Shown: positions 9,667 to 19,042 of the stretch, piece after piece
Layout of the letters: every line of letters starts with the position of its first letter
How positions within the stretch are numbered: the first letter of the stretch is position 1
From: Bacillus sp. S/N-304-OC-R1
GTDB lineage: Bacteria > Bacillota > Bacilli > Bacillales > Cytobacillaceae
DNA: 64,000 bases
NCBI RefSeq assembly: GCF_019749375.1
Contig: NZ_JACWFE010000025.1
Location: 114,012-178,011 of the forward strand
Direction of reading: 5' to 3'
Made by a program: the position numbers and the translations under genes
Notes under the pieces: model-generated
Told to the model about the DNA's origin: nothing
The model's input: the letters and a program-made list of their open reading frames with translations, nothing else
Database searches by the model: none

Positions 9667-10968
9667 ATGGTTTCTATTTTGATCGCAAGTATCATTTTCA
9701 TAGCTACATTAACTTTAGTGATTTGGCAGCCGAAAGGATTAGGGATTGGCTGGACTGCAAGCGGGGGAGCTCTGTTGGCGCTCATTGCCGGGGTCGTAGA
9801 TTTTAAGGATTTCATAGATGTTACATCAATTGTGTGGAATGCAACATTAACATTAATTGCTATTATCATCATTTCACTTATTTTAGATGAAATTGGTTTT
9901 TTTGAGTGGTCTGCTTTACATATGGCAAGAGCATCAAATGGAAATGGTGTAAATATGTTCGTGTATGTCATGATTTTAGGTGCGTTTGTTTCTGCATTTT
10001 TCACAAATGATGGGACCGCACTGATATTAACACCTATAGTACTAGCGATGGTTAGAAACTTGAATTTCAACGAGAAAATGGTTTTTCCTTTTATAATGGC
10101 AAGCGGTTTTATAGCAGACACAACCTCATTGCCTCTAGTTGTTAGTAATCTAGTGAATATTCTTTCTGCTGACTTTTTTAACATTGGGTTTAATGAGTTT
10201 GCTTCAAGAATGATCATTCCAAACCTATTTTCCCTTGGTGCAAGTATTTTCGTTTTATATTTATTTTTTCGAAAAAGCATCCCGAAAAACTTCGCTGTAT
10301 CAAATTTAAAAAAGCCGGTAGAAGCAATACGGGACCGGAAGCTTTTTCTGATGTCTTGGTATGTGCTGGCTATTCTTCTTACTGGCTATTTCGCCAGTGA
10401 ATTTATCAGGATACCTGTTTCTTTCATTGCCGGTATTACCGCAATAGTCTTTCTATTAATGGCAAGAAAAAGTAAAGCTGTTAATATAAAAACGGTTATT
10501 AAAGGCGCTCCGTGGGCGATTGTGTTTTTCTCCATTGGCATGTATGTGGTCGTATATGGTTTAAGAAATGTTGGATTAACGAATGTTCTAGCTGATGTCA
10601 TCCAATTCGCTGCGGATAAGGGATTGTTTGTGGCAACGATCAGTATGGGATTTATTGCAGCGCTACTATCATCAGCTATGAATAACTTGCCCACTGTTAT
10701 GATTGATGCACTAGCCATCGCAGAAACGAATACAACTGATGTAGTTAAAGAAGCACTTATTTACGCCAATGTTATAGGATCAGACTTAGGCCCGAAAATT
10801 ACACCGATCGGCTCACTGGCAACTCTATTATGGCTCCATGTGCTCTCCTTAAAAGGTGTAAAAATATCATGGGGAACCTATTTTAAAACTGGGATCGTTT
10901 TAACGATTCCAACATTATTGATCACACTTATCGGATTATATGTGTGGTTAAAATTTATTAATCATTAG
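9667..10968 (+). CDS. arsB: ArsB-type arsenite efflux permease
   Basis: Polytopic inner-membrane carrier of the ArsB/NhaD ion-transporter superfamily that extrudes arsenite/antimonite. The 433 residues from the preferred ATG contain about eleven hydrophobic segments; [13 protein letters not shown] and [10 protein letters not shown] are the conserved paired motifs of the family. The ATG at 9667 is chosen because TTGGAGG ends 6 bases before it; an upstream TTG at 9631 has no such site. No arsR or arsC lies beside it. NhaD-type antiporters are the main alternative, but length and motifs fit ArsB. Confidence 0.87.
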   Translation: MVSILIASIIFIATLTLVIWQPKGLGIGWTASGGALLALIAGVVDFKDFIDVTSIVWNATLTLIAIIIISLILDEIGFFEWSALHMARASNGNGVNMFVYVMILGAFVSAFFTNDGTALILTPIVLAMVRNLNFNEKMVFPFIMASGFIADTTSLPLVVSNLVNILSADFFNIGFNEFASRMIIPNLFSLGASIFVLYLFFRKSIPKNFAVSNLKKPVEAIRDRKLFLMSWYVLAILLTGYFASEFIRIPVSFIAGITAIVFLLMARKSKAVNIKTVIKGAPWAIVFFSIGMYVVVYGLRNVGLTNVLADVIQFAADKGLFVATISMGFIAALLSSAMNNLPTVMIDALAIAETNTTDVVKEALIYANVIGSDLGPKITPIGSLATLLWLHVLSLKGVKISWGTYFKTGIVLTIPTLLITLIGLYVWLKFINH

Positions 10969-10993
10969 TGTGATTGAAAACAAATAAGCTAGA

Positions 10994-11028
10994 AAAACCG
11001 GAGCGCAGAAGGAATGCGCTCCGGTTTT
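10994..11028. terminator. Bidirectional terminator between arsB and prolyl oligopeptidase
   Basis: Fourteen-base perfect stem (AAAACCGGAGCGCA and its complement) with a 7-base loop and T runs on both strands; serves two convergent genes. Confidence 0.92.
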
Positions 11029-11032
11029 TTTT

Positions 11033-13069
11033 CTAAACGTTCAAGTGTTTAAAGAGGAAAGCAAAAATATCTGTATGCTCACCAATAATTTTTTCAATCG
11101 GTTTTCCTAATCCATGACCTGCCCCTTTTTCAATCCTTAGGAATATTGGATTGATAGATTCAGGGTTTGCGTCTTGCAGAGCAGCAGTGAATTTCCTTGC
11201 ATGAGCCGGCACAACCCGGTCATCTGAGTCGGCGGTGGTTATTAAAATTGGCGGATACTGAACTCCATCTTTAACATTATGCAATGGAGAATAGGCATAT
11301 AGGACGTCGAACTCCTCTTGGGAAGCCTCAGCATCGCCAAACTCAGTTACCCAGAACCTTCCAACAGTGAATTTTTGGAATCGAAGCATATCTAAAACAG
11401 GTACGTTACATATAATTGCGCCAAATAGCTCCGGTCGCTGAATCATACAAGCGGCGACGAGCAAGCCTCCATTACTTCCACCCATTATGGCCAATTTGCT
11501 GGAGTCTGTGTATCCCTCTGTAATTAGAAACTCAGCAGCAGCTATAAAATCATCAAATACATTTTGCTTCTTTTCCTTCATTCCAGCTCTATGCCAGTCA
11601 AGGCCGTACTCCCCTCCGCCGCGGATATTCGCAACGGCATAGATGCCTCCGTTTTCTAGCCATAATAAATTTGAAGCTGAGAAGGAGGGCGTTAAGGATA
11701 TATGATACCCGCCATATCCATAGAGAAGAACAGGATTTTTCCCATTACGTTCTATTCCTTTTTTATAAGTGAGGAACATTGGAATTTTAGTGCCATCTTT
11801 TGAATGATAGAATACTTGCTCTGTTGTGTAATCAGATTGATTGAACTGATGAGAAGGCTTAAATATAGTCTCTGTTTGTTCCGTATCGAAGCTGTATCTG
11901 TACACAGACGTTGGTGATAGATAGGAAGTGAAACTAAAGTAAAGTTCATTCCCCTCTTCTTTTCCATTAAACTCTATTAAGCTTCCAAGCTCTGGAAGCG
12001 GTATTTCTTTTACAAAGTTTCCTTCCATGGTGAAAAGCTTCAAAACGTAAGAGGCATGACGAATATAAGAAACTGCCAGGTGACCTCCAATTATTTTTAT
12101 CGAAGAAATGGACTCCTCTGATTCAGGTATTATACTTGTCCACTCTCCAATATTTGTTACAGACAAACTGATTATTTGACCATTTGGGGCGTCCTTATCT
12201 GTAAAAAAGAATAATTGATCTTCTTTCTTCCCTATGAATGAATAGAGAGCATCCCCTTCACTCAGCAACCACTTGAACTCGCTATTTGGTGTTGTTAAAT
12301 CTTTATAAAGATATCTGCTCAAATGTTCTGTCCCTCTGCCAGCATGAAGAATGAGATAGGAATCGTCATTTGTAATAGTAGGGTAACAGACCAATTGCTG
12401 ATCCTCTGGATATTCAAAAATAATTTCATCCAGTTGCTGGTCAGTATTTAAAGTGTGCCAATATACTTTATTAAAATGGTTTTCATCATTTAATTCATTT
12501 TTTGCTTCTGGATACCGGTTATAGAAGAAACCCTTTCCATCCTTCTCCCAAGCTATGCTTGAAAATTTACACCATAAAATCTTTTCAGGGAAATGTTCCA
12601 ACGTTTCTAAGTTTAATATCTGAAACTCTTGCCAATCACTGCCTTTTTCAGAAAGGGCATAAGCAAGCAATTTGCCATTTGAATGAAAGGTAAGATTTGT
12701 AATCGCAACGGTCCCATCATTACTTAAGGAGTTTACATCTATAATTATCTCTTCTGACCCATCATTTTCATTTAGACTTTTCGCCCGGTAAAGATTAGGC
12801 TGATTATTTGATCCGTTATTCTTTAAATAGTAATAGAAATCCCCTGCTTTTTTCGGAACATAGTACTTTGGATAATCCCAAAGCTCCTTCAGTCTTCTAT
12901 TGATCATGCCTCTCTCAGGAATAGCATGTATGTATTTCTCAGTCGCCCCCATTTGCTGAGAGTCCCAATCCTTTGTTTCCTCCAGATTTGAATTCTCTAG
13001 CCAACGGTATGGATCCTTAACTAGAGTCCCGTGAAAGTTTTCTTCTATCACAAATTTTGTATTCCCCAT
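11033..13069 (-). CDS. Prolyl oligopeptidase (S9A)
   Basis: Serine peptidase cutting short peptides after proline, cytosolic (no signal peptide). The 678 residues give the N-terminal S9A segment (DPYRWLEN), a beta-propeller region to about 410, and a C-terminal alpha/beta-hydrolase domain. The triad is visible as GGSNGG (Ser532), DSDDRVVP (Asp617) and GAGHG (His652). The ATG has a strong AAAGGGGG site 8 bases upstream. A sigma-54 promoter sits 43 bases before the start, tying it to the proline-peptide regulon described here. Downstream it meets arsB at a shared terminator. Confidence 0.95.
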   Translation of the reverse strand: MGNTKFVIEENFHGTLVKDPYRWLENSNLEETKDWDSQQMGATEKYIHAIPERGMINRRLKELWDYPKYYVPKKAGDFYYYLKNNGSNNQPNLYRAKSLNENDGSEEIIIDVNSLSNDGTVAITNLTFHSNGKLLAYALSEKGSDWQEFQILNLETLEHFPEKILWCKFSSIAWEKDGKGFFYNRYPEAKNELNDENHFNKVYWHTLNTDQQLDEIIFEYPEDQQLVCYPTITNDDSYLILHAGRGTEHLSRYLYKDLTTPNSEFKWLLSEGDALYSFIGKKEDQLFFFTDKDAPNGQIISLSVTNIGEWTSIIPESEESISSIKIIGGHLAVSYIRHASYVLKLFTMEGNFVKEIPLPELGSLIEFNGKEEGNELYFSFTSYLSPTSVYRYSFDTEQTETIFKPSHQFNQSDYTTEQVFYHSKDGTKIPMFLTYKKGIERNGKNPVLLYGYGGYHISLTPSFSASNLLWLENGGIYAVANIRGGGEYGLDWHRAGMKEKKQNVFDDFIAAAEFLITEGYTDSSKLAIMGGSNGGLLVAACMIQRPELFGAIICNVPVLDMLRFQKFTVGRFWVTEFGDAEASQEEFDVLYAYSPLHNVKDGVQYPPILITTADSDDRVVPAHARKFTAALQDANPESINPIFLRIEKGAGHGLGKPIEKIIGEHTDIFAFLFKHLNV

Positions 13070-13109
13070 GTGAGTGGCCCCCTTTTTAATAGAAATATAT
13101 AAACATATA

Positions 13110-13127
13110 ATGCAATTTATATGCCAT
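13110..13127 (-). promoter_or_regulatory. Sigma-54 promoter of prolyl oligopeptidase
   Basis: The minus strand reads TGGCATATAAATTGCAT: GG and GC separated by 10 bases, against the consensus TGGCACGN4TTGCW. The -12 GC is about 43 bases from the start codon. Confidence 0.8.
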
Positions 13128-13167
13128 TTTCAATTTTGATAAATTAGCCCCTATTAAAACTTTTTAA

Positions 13168-13192
13168 GGCATACAGCCCAAAGCTGTATGCC
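13168..13192. terminator. Terminator between the binding-protein gene and prolyl oligopeptidase
   Basis: Ten-base stem GGCATACAGC/GCTGTATGCC with a 5-base loop. The minus-strand tail is TTAAAAAGTTTT, weaker than the plus-strand CTCTTTTTT. Confidence 0.65.
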
Positions 13193-13207
13193 CTCTTTTT
13201 TGAGTGA

Positions 13208-14902
13208 TTATTTCCCTTCAATATACGTCCATTTATAACTATAGGTGGAATTGGGGTTGGCCACTAATCCTTTTACATATGGCTTTACCAAATAGGCATC
13301 GCTTGCTTGATACATTGGTGAAATAACGGTGTCTTCTTCTATTAAGATTTTCTCCGCATCCTGAAGATTCGCAAATCGTTCGTCAAGATTAGAAAAGTCT
13401 ACCTGAGCTTTTTTCACTAATCGATCATAATCTTCGCTCTTATAGCTTTGCCAGTTATATGGTCCGTCAGATAGATGAATAGACATGAAATCGGTAGGAT
13501 CAGCAATATCACTGCGCCAGCCGGAATGGGTCATATCATAGTCCTGTTTTCCTTCTAGTGCCAGCTTTTGTTTGTTAGGCTGCTGATTGATTTTAATAGT
13601 AAGTCCTGGCAAGTTTTTCTCCAGCTGATTTTTAATGTATTCCGCAACAGATTTACGCTGGCCATCATCATAGCTTAAAAATTCCAGTTCGATCTTGTCA
13701 GTGCCTAATTCCTCAAGTCCTTTTTGCCAATAGTCTTTTGCTTTTTCAATTCCTTCTGCGTTGAAGTTTCCATACTTACTTCTAAAATCTTGTCCATTGG
13801 CTGAAATCACCATCTTTTCAGGAATTAAATAGTAAGCAGGAATGGAACCGTTTTTGAGAATAAGCTCAGCTGCTTCTTTCTTATTCCAGCCCATATCTAA
13901 TGCCTTTCGAATGTTATTATTGCTTAAATAAGGATTCTCAAGATTGAATCGGATGAAGTACATTTCTCTTTTTAAAAGCGAGTGCAAATCGGGATGATCA
14001 TGGTATAGGTCAACAAATTCAGATGATAGATTTGTGACGTCAACTGATCCTGAATCGTATAAATTTACCCCAGTTGATACATCCTTTACAACTTTGAAAT
14101 TAATCGTTTCAAGCTTAACGTTTTCGGCATCCCAATAATCAGGATTTTTTTTGAGCACCCAGCCTTCTTCATGCTTCCATGAGTCTAGTTTAAATGGACC
14201 GTTATAGATTAAGTTTTCGGGTTCTAAGGCATACTTATCTCCCTGCGATTTAACAAATTCCTCATTTTGAGGGTAGAAGACAATATTGGTTAGTGTATCA
14301 AGGAAATATGGAATAGCATTCTTTAACTGTACTTCAAGTGTGTAATCATCAATAGCTTTGACACCTAATGCGTCCACTTTTCCATAAAGTTCATTGTTCT
14401 TATCTTGGATTTCAACAGCATTGACAATATTGTCAAATTCATAGGAGTGAGGCGAAAGTGTATCTGGATGGAGCGCCCGATGCCAAGCAAATATAAAATC
14501 ATGTGCAGTTACAGGAGTTCCATTGCTCCACTTTGCATCCTTGCGTAAATGAAATGTATATGTTTTTCCATCTTCACTAACTTCATGCTTTTCAGCGATC
14601 CCTGGGGTTAGATTTTGTTCGGGATCTGTCCGATATAAACTTTCCATAATATTCATCATGACTGTTGCTGAAAGTCCATCAATGATACCGTTCGTTTTTA
14701 ATGTTGGGATTTCATTTGATGCATACAGATTAAGAACTTGGCTTTCAATGTTGGAGGAAGTTGACTGATTGGTACTTGAACCTTTGGTTTCTGTTTCAGT
14801 AGATGTTTGACTAGTTTCATTGCTTTTTCCATAGCAGCCTGACAAAGCTAATACAATGAAGATTGAGAGCAATAGAGCAATTGCTGATTTGCTGTTTTTC
14901 AT
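13208..14902 (-). CDS. Orphan oligopeptide-binding lipoprotein (OppA/DppE family)
   Basis: Extracellular substrate-binding lipoprotein for peptide import, 564 residues. It has a signal peptide with lipobox LSGC, and the SBP_bac_5 fold is marked by YTFHLRKDAKWSNGTPVTAHDF and NIRKALDMGW. It is clearly paralogous to the binding protein at 45142-46815 (shared YNGPF-LDSW, LPGLTIKINQQPNKQKLALE and the YKWTYIEGK end). The ATG at 14902 follows AAAGGGGGAT; an in-frame upstream start at 14938 lacks one. No permease or ATPase is adjacent, so it probably docks on the related importer at 39.7-43.6 kb (inference). A sigma-54 promoter precedes it. Confidence 0.9.
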   Translation of the reverse strand: MKNSKSAIALLLSIFIVLALSGCYGKSNETSQTSTETETKGSSTNQSTSSNIESQVLNLYASNEIPTLKTNGIIDGLSATVMMNIMESLYRTDPEQNLTPGIAEKHEVSEDGKTYTFHLRKDAKWSNGTPVTAHDFIFAWHRALHPDTLSPHSYEFDNIVNAVEIQDKNNELYGKVDALGVKAIDDYTLEVQLKNAIPYFLDTLTNIVFYPQNEEFVKSQGDKYALEPENLIYNGPFKLDSWKHEEGWVLKKNPDYWDAENVKLETINFKVVKDVSTGVNLYDSGSVDVTNLSSEFVDLYHDHPDLHSLLKREMYFIRFNLENPYLSNNNIRKALDMGWNKKEAAELILKNGSIPAYYLIPEKMVISANGQDFRSKYGNFNAEGIEKAKDYWQKGLEELGTDKIELEFLSYDDGQRKSVAEYIKNQLEKNLPGLTIKINQQPNKQKLALEGKQDYDMTHSGWRSDIADPTDFMSIHLSDGPYNWQSYKSEDYDRLVKKAQVDFSNLDERFANLQDAEKILIEEDTVISPMYQASDAYLVKPYVKGLVANPNSTYSYKWTYIEGK

Positions 14903-14937
14903 ATAGATCCCCCTTTTCGGAATATTCAAACTATACA

Positions 14938-14955
14938 TCGCAAGAATTGTGCCAG
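14938..14955 (-). promoter_or_regulatory. Sigma-54 promoter of the orphan binding protein
   Basis: The minus strand reads CTGGCACAATTCTTGCG, with GG-N10-GC spacing and both TGGCAC and TTGC matching consensus. The -12 GC is about 38 bases from the ATG. Confidence 0.82.
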
Positions 14956-15066
14956 CTTTACTTACTAGGAAAATATTAAGGAAGATATATTAGATAAGGA
15001 CAAAATAAGGAGAATATATAGAGGTTGTCAAAATACTTTTACATTAATTGTACAAATATTTTGAAA

Positions 15067-15074
15067 GTGTAAAA
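15067..15074. promoter_or_regulatory. Candidate enhancer element GTGTAAAA
   Basis: Lies between two divergent sigma-54 promoters, about 60 bases upstream of one and 110 of the other. The same octamer occurs upstream of two other sigma-54 promoters (26320, 39450 and 39490). Short and AT-rich, so tentative. Confidence 0.35.
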
Positions 15075-15135
15075 AATAATGAAAATATAGATACTTAGAG
15101 TCTCTAACATTCCTAAAGAAGACTGGAAAGAATAA

Positions 15136-15152
15136 TGGCATAAAAATTGCAT
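15136..15152 (+). promoter_or_regulatory. Sigma-54 promoter of the first Xaa-Pro peptidase
   Basis: Reads TGGCATAAAAATTGCAT, with GG-N10-GC spacing. The -12 GC is 43 bases before the ATG. Divergent from the promoter of the orphan binding protein. Confidence 0.82.
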
Positions 15153-15192
15153 TATAAAGTGTGAAGTTAATAATGGCAAGGGGGAAGCTAGC

Positions 15193-16272
15193 ATGGATAA
15201 GATTAGAAAATTACGAGAAAGGTTTCAAGAATTAGGAGTAGACGGGATGATGATTGTTCATCCATGGAACAGATTATATATGTCAGGCTTTACAGGCAGT
15301 AACGGTGTTATTCTTATTTCGGAAACCGAAGCTAAATTAATTACCGATTATCGCTATTTTGAGCAGGCGCAAAATCAAGCAAAAAATTATGATATCGTTT
15401 TACATGCTGGACACACTGGACATAAGGGGAAAATCTTCGAAGAGGTAGTCGTGCAGGTCAAAGAAATGAAAATAACGAAGCTTGGTTTCGAACAGGAGCA
15501 TTTATCATATGGATTATTTAGTAAAAATGAACCTCTTCTATCAGCACAGCTTATTCCAACGAGCGATGTAGTTGAAAAGCTCCGAATGATTAAATCCGAG
15601 GACGAAATTAAAAAGCTAAGGGTTGCTGCAGACATTACCGATAAAGCCTATTTACATATTTTAAATTATGTTCGCGCTGGAATAACAGAAAATGATGTGG
15701 CAGCGGAGCTTGAGGCATTTATTAAAAAACATGGCGGGACGACTACTTCTTTTTCTCCTATCGTCGCATCTGGATATCGCTCCTCCCTGCCTCATGGAAG
15801 GGCAAGCGATAAAATAATTGAAAAAGGTGATATGATTACCATTGATTTTGGAGCAAATTATCAAGGCTATTGGGCGGATATCTCAAGAGTCGTATCTGTT
15901 GGAGAGCCTGTTTCCGAATTAAAACAGCTGCATGAAATCGTCCTAGCATCATTTGAAAATTGTGTAGAATGTTTAAGACCTGGATTAACAGACAAAGAGG
16001 TAGACTATTTAATGCGTGAAAATATTATTAAACATGGGTTTAATGAACAATCCGGAACTGGAACAGGACATGGGATTGGGTTAGAAGTGCACGAGGCACC
16101 GCTATTCTCAGTTATGAAGGATAAAGTACTTGAGGAGAACATGGTGATAACAGTTGAGCCCGGAATCTATCTAAAAGGCTTAGGTGGTGCAAGGGTAGAG
16201 GACGTTATTCTCATTAATAAAGATGGCCGTGAAGTATTAACACCATCTACAAAAGAATTAATTATTTTATAA
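15193..16272 (+). CDS. Xaa-Pro peptidase (M24B), first copy
   Basis: Cytosolic metallopeptidase removing an N-terminal residue from X-Pro peptides or splitting X-Pro dipeptides. At 359 residues it has a creatinase-type N-terminal domain (to about 130) and the pita-bread M24 domain. All five metal ligands are visible: two Asp in TIDFGANYQGYWADISR, His in GHGIGLEVHE, Glu in VEPGIY and Glu in ARVEDV. The start has a GGGGGA site (AAGGGGGAAGCTAGC). The neighbouring binding protein is divergently transcribed, and both carry sigma-54 promoters. It is close to the copy at 44032-45099 (shared HGIGL, KELIIL end). Confidence 0.93.
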   Translation: MDKIRKLRERFQELGVDGMMIVHPWNRLYMSGFTGSNGVILISETEAKLITDYRYFEQAQNQAKNYDIVLHAGHTGHKGKIFEEVVVQVKEMKITKLGFEQEHLSYGLFSKNEPLLSAQLIPTSDVVEKLRMIKSEDEIKKLRVAADITDKAYLHILNYVRAGITENDVAAELEAFIKKHGGTTTSFSPIVASGYRSSLPHGRASDKIIEKGDMITIDFGANYQGYWADISRVVSVGEPVSELKQLHEIVLASFENCVECLRPGLTDKEVDYLMRENIIKHGFNEQSGTGTGHGIGLEVHEAPLFSVMKDKVLEENMVITVEPGIYLKGLGGARVEDVILINKDGREVLTPSTKELIIL

Positions 16273-16346
16273 AGTAATACGTTTTTAAAATAAATAAATT
16301 ATTGTAGTATAATAAAATAAATAATAAATGTAAGGGATGACATCAA

Positions 16347-17453
16347 ATGCAGCAGCAATATCAAAATAGAATAAGTGAGTTAATAAATTTTTTAGGGAAT
16401 CAGAATACTGATTTAGCGATCATTAAGGACCCTAAAAATGTATTCTATTATACAGGCTTTAATTCTGATCCACATGAAAGATTTATGGCCTTAATTATTG
16501 ATCTTAAGAAGCAAAAAAAATATTTATTTGTACCAGCATTAGATAAGGAAATTGCGGAAGAGGATTCTTTTATTAAGGAAATTGTAACAATCTCAGACGA
16601 AGTAAATCCTTATCAAATATTAAAGGATACAATTGGCGAAGGCATTAAAACAATTGGTTTAGAGACAAAAGTTATGTCCCTATATCAACAGGAACAGCTA
16701 AACCAATTTTTCTCTAATTTCAATTACAAAAATATTGGAGACTTTATTTCCGGTCAAAGAATGAAAAAGTCTCAAGAAGAGTGTGCAAAGATTCAAAAGG
16801 CTATTCATGTTATTGAAAAAGTCATGGGTGAAGGTATTAAGAAGGTAAAAGTCGGTATGACAGAGCAAGACTTCACAGCCGAATTAGAATTCCTAATGAG
16901 AAAATTCGGTGCAGCGGGTCCTTCTTTTTCAACAATAATTCTTTCAGGAGCTAAAGCTTCATTGCCGCATGGCCGTCCAGATCAGAAAACTATTAATGAA
17001 GGTGACTTCTTATTAATTGATATGGGTGTTATTGTGGATGGATATTGCTCTGATATTACTAGAACATTTGTGATTGGTGAAGAAACGCTAAAACAGAGAG
17101 AAATTTATGAAATTGTTAAAAAGTCTACGGAAGCAGGAGTAAACGCTTGTAAAGCTGGCATTCGAATTGGTGAGATTGATATTGTTGCCCGTAATGTCAT
17201 CAAGGAAGCAGGCTACGGAGAATATTTTAATAATCGCGTAGGACATGGTTTGGGCATTGATGTCCATGAAGAGCCATCAGTCCATGAAAACAATGATTTA
17301 ATCGTTGAACCAGGTCTTCTTTTTACAATTGAACCAGGCATTTATATTCCAGGCTATGGCGGTGTCCGCATAGAGGAGAATGTGTATATTGAAGCGAATG
17401 GAAGCGGTAAGCTTCTTACTTCGTTTCCAACCGAATTAATTCGAATTGGATAA
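16347..17453 (+). CDS. Xaa-Pro peptidase (M24B), second copy
   Basis: Second M24B peptidase, 368 residues, more diverged than the other two. Metal ligands are intact: LLIDMGVIVDGYCSDITR (two Asp), GHGLGIDVHEEP (His), TIEPGIY and VRIEENV (Glu). It starts at the ATG after TAAGGGATGACATCA. It follows the first copy by 74 bases, but a TATAAT-like hexamer at 16308 may give it its own sigma-A promoter; I see no sigma-54 site. Prolidase versus aminopeptidase specificity cannot be decided from sequence. Confidence 0.92.
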   Translation: MQQQYQNRISELINFLGNQNTDLAIIKDPKNVFYYTGFNSDPHERFMALIIDLKKQKKYLFVPALDKEIAEEDSFIKEIVTISDEVNPYQILKDTIGEGIKTIGLETKVMSLYQQEQLNQFFSNFNYKNIGDFISGQRMKKSQEECAKIQKAIHVIEKVMGEGIKKVKVGMTEQDFTAELEFLMRKFGAAGPSFSTIILSGAKASLPHGRPDQKTINEGDFLLIDMGVIVDGYCSDITRTFVIGEETLKQREIYEIVKKSTEAGVNACKAGIRIGEIDIVARNVIKEAGYGEYFNNRVGHGLGIDVHEEPSVHENNDLIVEPGLLFTIEPGIYIPGYGGVRIEENVYIEANGSGKLLTSFPTELIRIG

Positions 17454-17468
17454 TATAGTAAAGTAAAG

Positions 17469-17495
17469 ACCAGCACATCAATCAATTGTGCTGGT
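17469..17495. terminator. Bidirectional terminator, peptidase/livF
   Basis: Nine-base stem ACCAGCACA/TGTGCTGGT followed by T6 on the plus strand; convergent genes on either side. Confidence 0.85.
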
Positions 17496-17518
17496 TTTTT
17501 AGCTTATTAAAAATTCAC

Positions 17519-18235
17519 TTAAGCACCTAGATATGCTTTAATAATTTTATCATCCTCACGTAAAACTTCTGCTGTATCGTGCATGACAATATTGCCAATC
17601 TCAATTAAATATCCTCTGTTTGCTAGTCGAAGGGCTGCTTTTGCATTTTGTTCAATTAATAGAATAGTAGTTCCTTGTTTGTTAATCTCCTGAATAATTT
17701 TCATGATTTCTTGAACAATGATCGGGGCTAATCCCATAGACGGTTCATCTAGCATGAGGAGTTTCGGATTCGCCATCAAGCCTCTGCTGATGGCAACCAT
17801 TTGCTGTTCCCCTCCGCTTAATGTTCCGGCAAGCTGTTTTGCGCGTTCCTTTAATCGAGGAAATAAATCAAAAGAACGTTCAATGCCTTCTTTTATCCAC
17901 TTTTTATCTTTTCTATATGTAAACGCCCCTAATTCTAAATTCTCTGTAACTGTGAGACCGCCAAAGATTCGTCTGCCTTCTGGAACATGGATGATACCAG
18001 ACTCCACAATCTTATGCGGCGGAGTTCCAACTATACTTTCTCCATTCCATTCGATATGGCCAGATTTCGGTTTAATAAGTCCAGAAATAGTTTTTAGTGT
18101 TGTACTTTTGCCAGCTCCGTTACTTCCTAGCAGGGCAACAATTTCTCCTTCATTGATTTCCAAATTTATATTATTAAGAGCATGAATCTTCCCATAGTAG
18201 GAATTTACGTCTGTCAGTTTTAATAGAGGCATCAA
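17519..18235 (-). CDS. livF: Branched-chain-type amino-acid ABC transporter ATPase LivF
   Basis: Second ATP-binding subunit of a Liv-type (HAAT) importer, 238 residues. Walker A GSNGAGKST, signature LSGGEQQM, Walker B LLMLDEPSMGLAP and the switch-histidine region are visible. It overlaps livG by four bases (ATGA), indicating translational coupling, and is the last gene of the operon. Substrate: the family takes branched-chain and other neutral amino acids; the position between proline-peptidase and hydroxyproline genes makes proline or hydroxyproline a reasonable guess only. Confidence 0.93.
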   Translation of the reverse strand: MMPLLKLTDVNSYYGKIHALNNINLEINEGEIVALLGSNGAGKSTTLKTISGLIKPKSGHIEWNGESIVGTPPHKIVESGIIHVPEGRRIFGGLTVTENLELGAFTYRKDKKWIKEGIERSFDLFPRLKERAKQLAGTLSGGEQQMVAISRGLMANPKLLMLDEPSMGLAPIIVQEIMKIIQEINKQGTTILLIEQNAKAALRLANRGYLIEIGNIVMHDTAEVLREDDKIIKAYLGA

Positions 18236-19002
18236 ACGACTTCCTCCTTGCCAAGGTATGCTTCAATTACCCTTTCATTTTTCAAAACTTCCTCTGGAGT
18301 TCCTTCCGCAATTTTACAGCCATAATCAATAACCGTGATATGCTCAGAGATTTGTTTAATCAATGCCATATCATGTTCAATCATTAATACCGTAATATTA
18401 AATTCATCCCGTACCCTTCGGATCAGCCCAATTAAATATTGCTTTTCTTCAAAATTGAGCCCTGCAGCCGGCTCATCCAGGAGTAAAAGTTTCGGTTTTG
18501 TTGCTAATGCACGGGCAATTTCTAAATAGCGCTGTGCCCCATATGGCAGATTTTTTGCTGACCTTTTCATGTATTTAGTAATGCCGACAAACTCTATACA
18601 ATCCATGGCAACTTGCTCTATTAAACTTTCTTCTTCTTTTTGGCTTTTGGTTTGGAACAGGGCACCCCAAACGGCTTGCTTCGTTCGGCAGTGCATACCA
18701 GACTTCACATTATCTAATACAGATAAATTTGGAAACAAACGAAGGTTTTGAAATGTTCTTGCCATTCCTAATTTCGTGATTTGGCTCGGCTTTTTATTTA
18801 TTAAGCTAATCCCGTCTAACTGGATTTCTCCGCCTGTCGGCTTATAAAAGCCTGTAATCATATTAAAAACAGAAGTTTTCCCAGCACCATTAGGCCCGAT
18901 AATACTTGAAATTGTATTCTTTTCAACATTAAAGGATAAGTCATTTACTGCTAGTAATCCTCCAAATTGAAGTCTTAAATCTTTCACAGTTAATAGAGAC
19001 AT
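18232..19002 (-). CDS. livG: Liv-type ABC transporter ATPase LivG
   Basis: First ATPase subunit of the same importer, 256 residues. Walker A GPNGAGKTS, a LivG-type GMARTFQNLRLF segment, a diverged signature (LPYGAQRYLEIARAL) and Walker B LLLLDEPAAGLN are visible. It heterodimerises with LivF beneath the LivH/LivM membrane pair. Confidence 0.93.
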   Translation of the reverse strand: MSLLTVKDLRLQFGGLLAVNDLSFNVEKNTISSIIGPNGAGKTSVFNMITGFYKPTGGEIQLDGISLINKKPSQITKLGMARTFQNLRLFPNLSVLDNVKSGMHCRTKQAVWGALFQTKSQKEEESLIEQVAMDCIEFVGITKYMKRSAKNLPYGAQRYLEIARALATKPKLLLLDEPAAGLNFEEKQYLIGLIRRVRDEFNITVLMIEHDMALIKQISEHITVIDYGCKIAEGTPEEVLKNERVIEAYLGKEEVV

Positions 19003-19042
19003 TTGATCCCCTCACTTTAGAAGTAAATGTATTCATAGAAAA

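Noticed and set aside
9519..10280. A 253-codon minus-strand frame across arsB
   Set aside because: It is antisense to a clear ArsB permease, has no family resemblance and no ribosome site; a shadow of the real gene.
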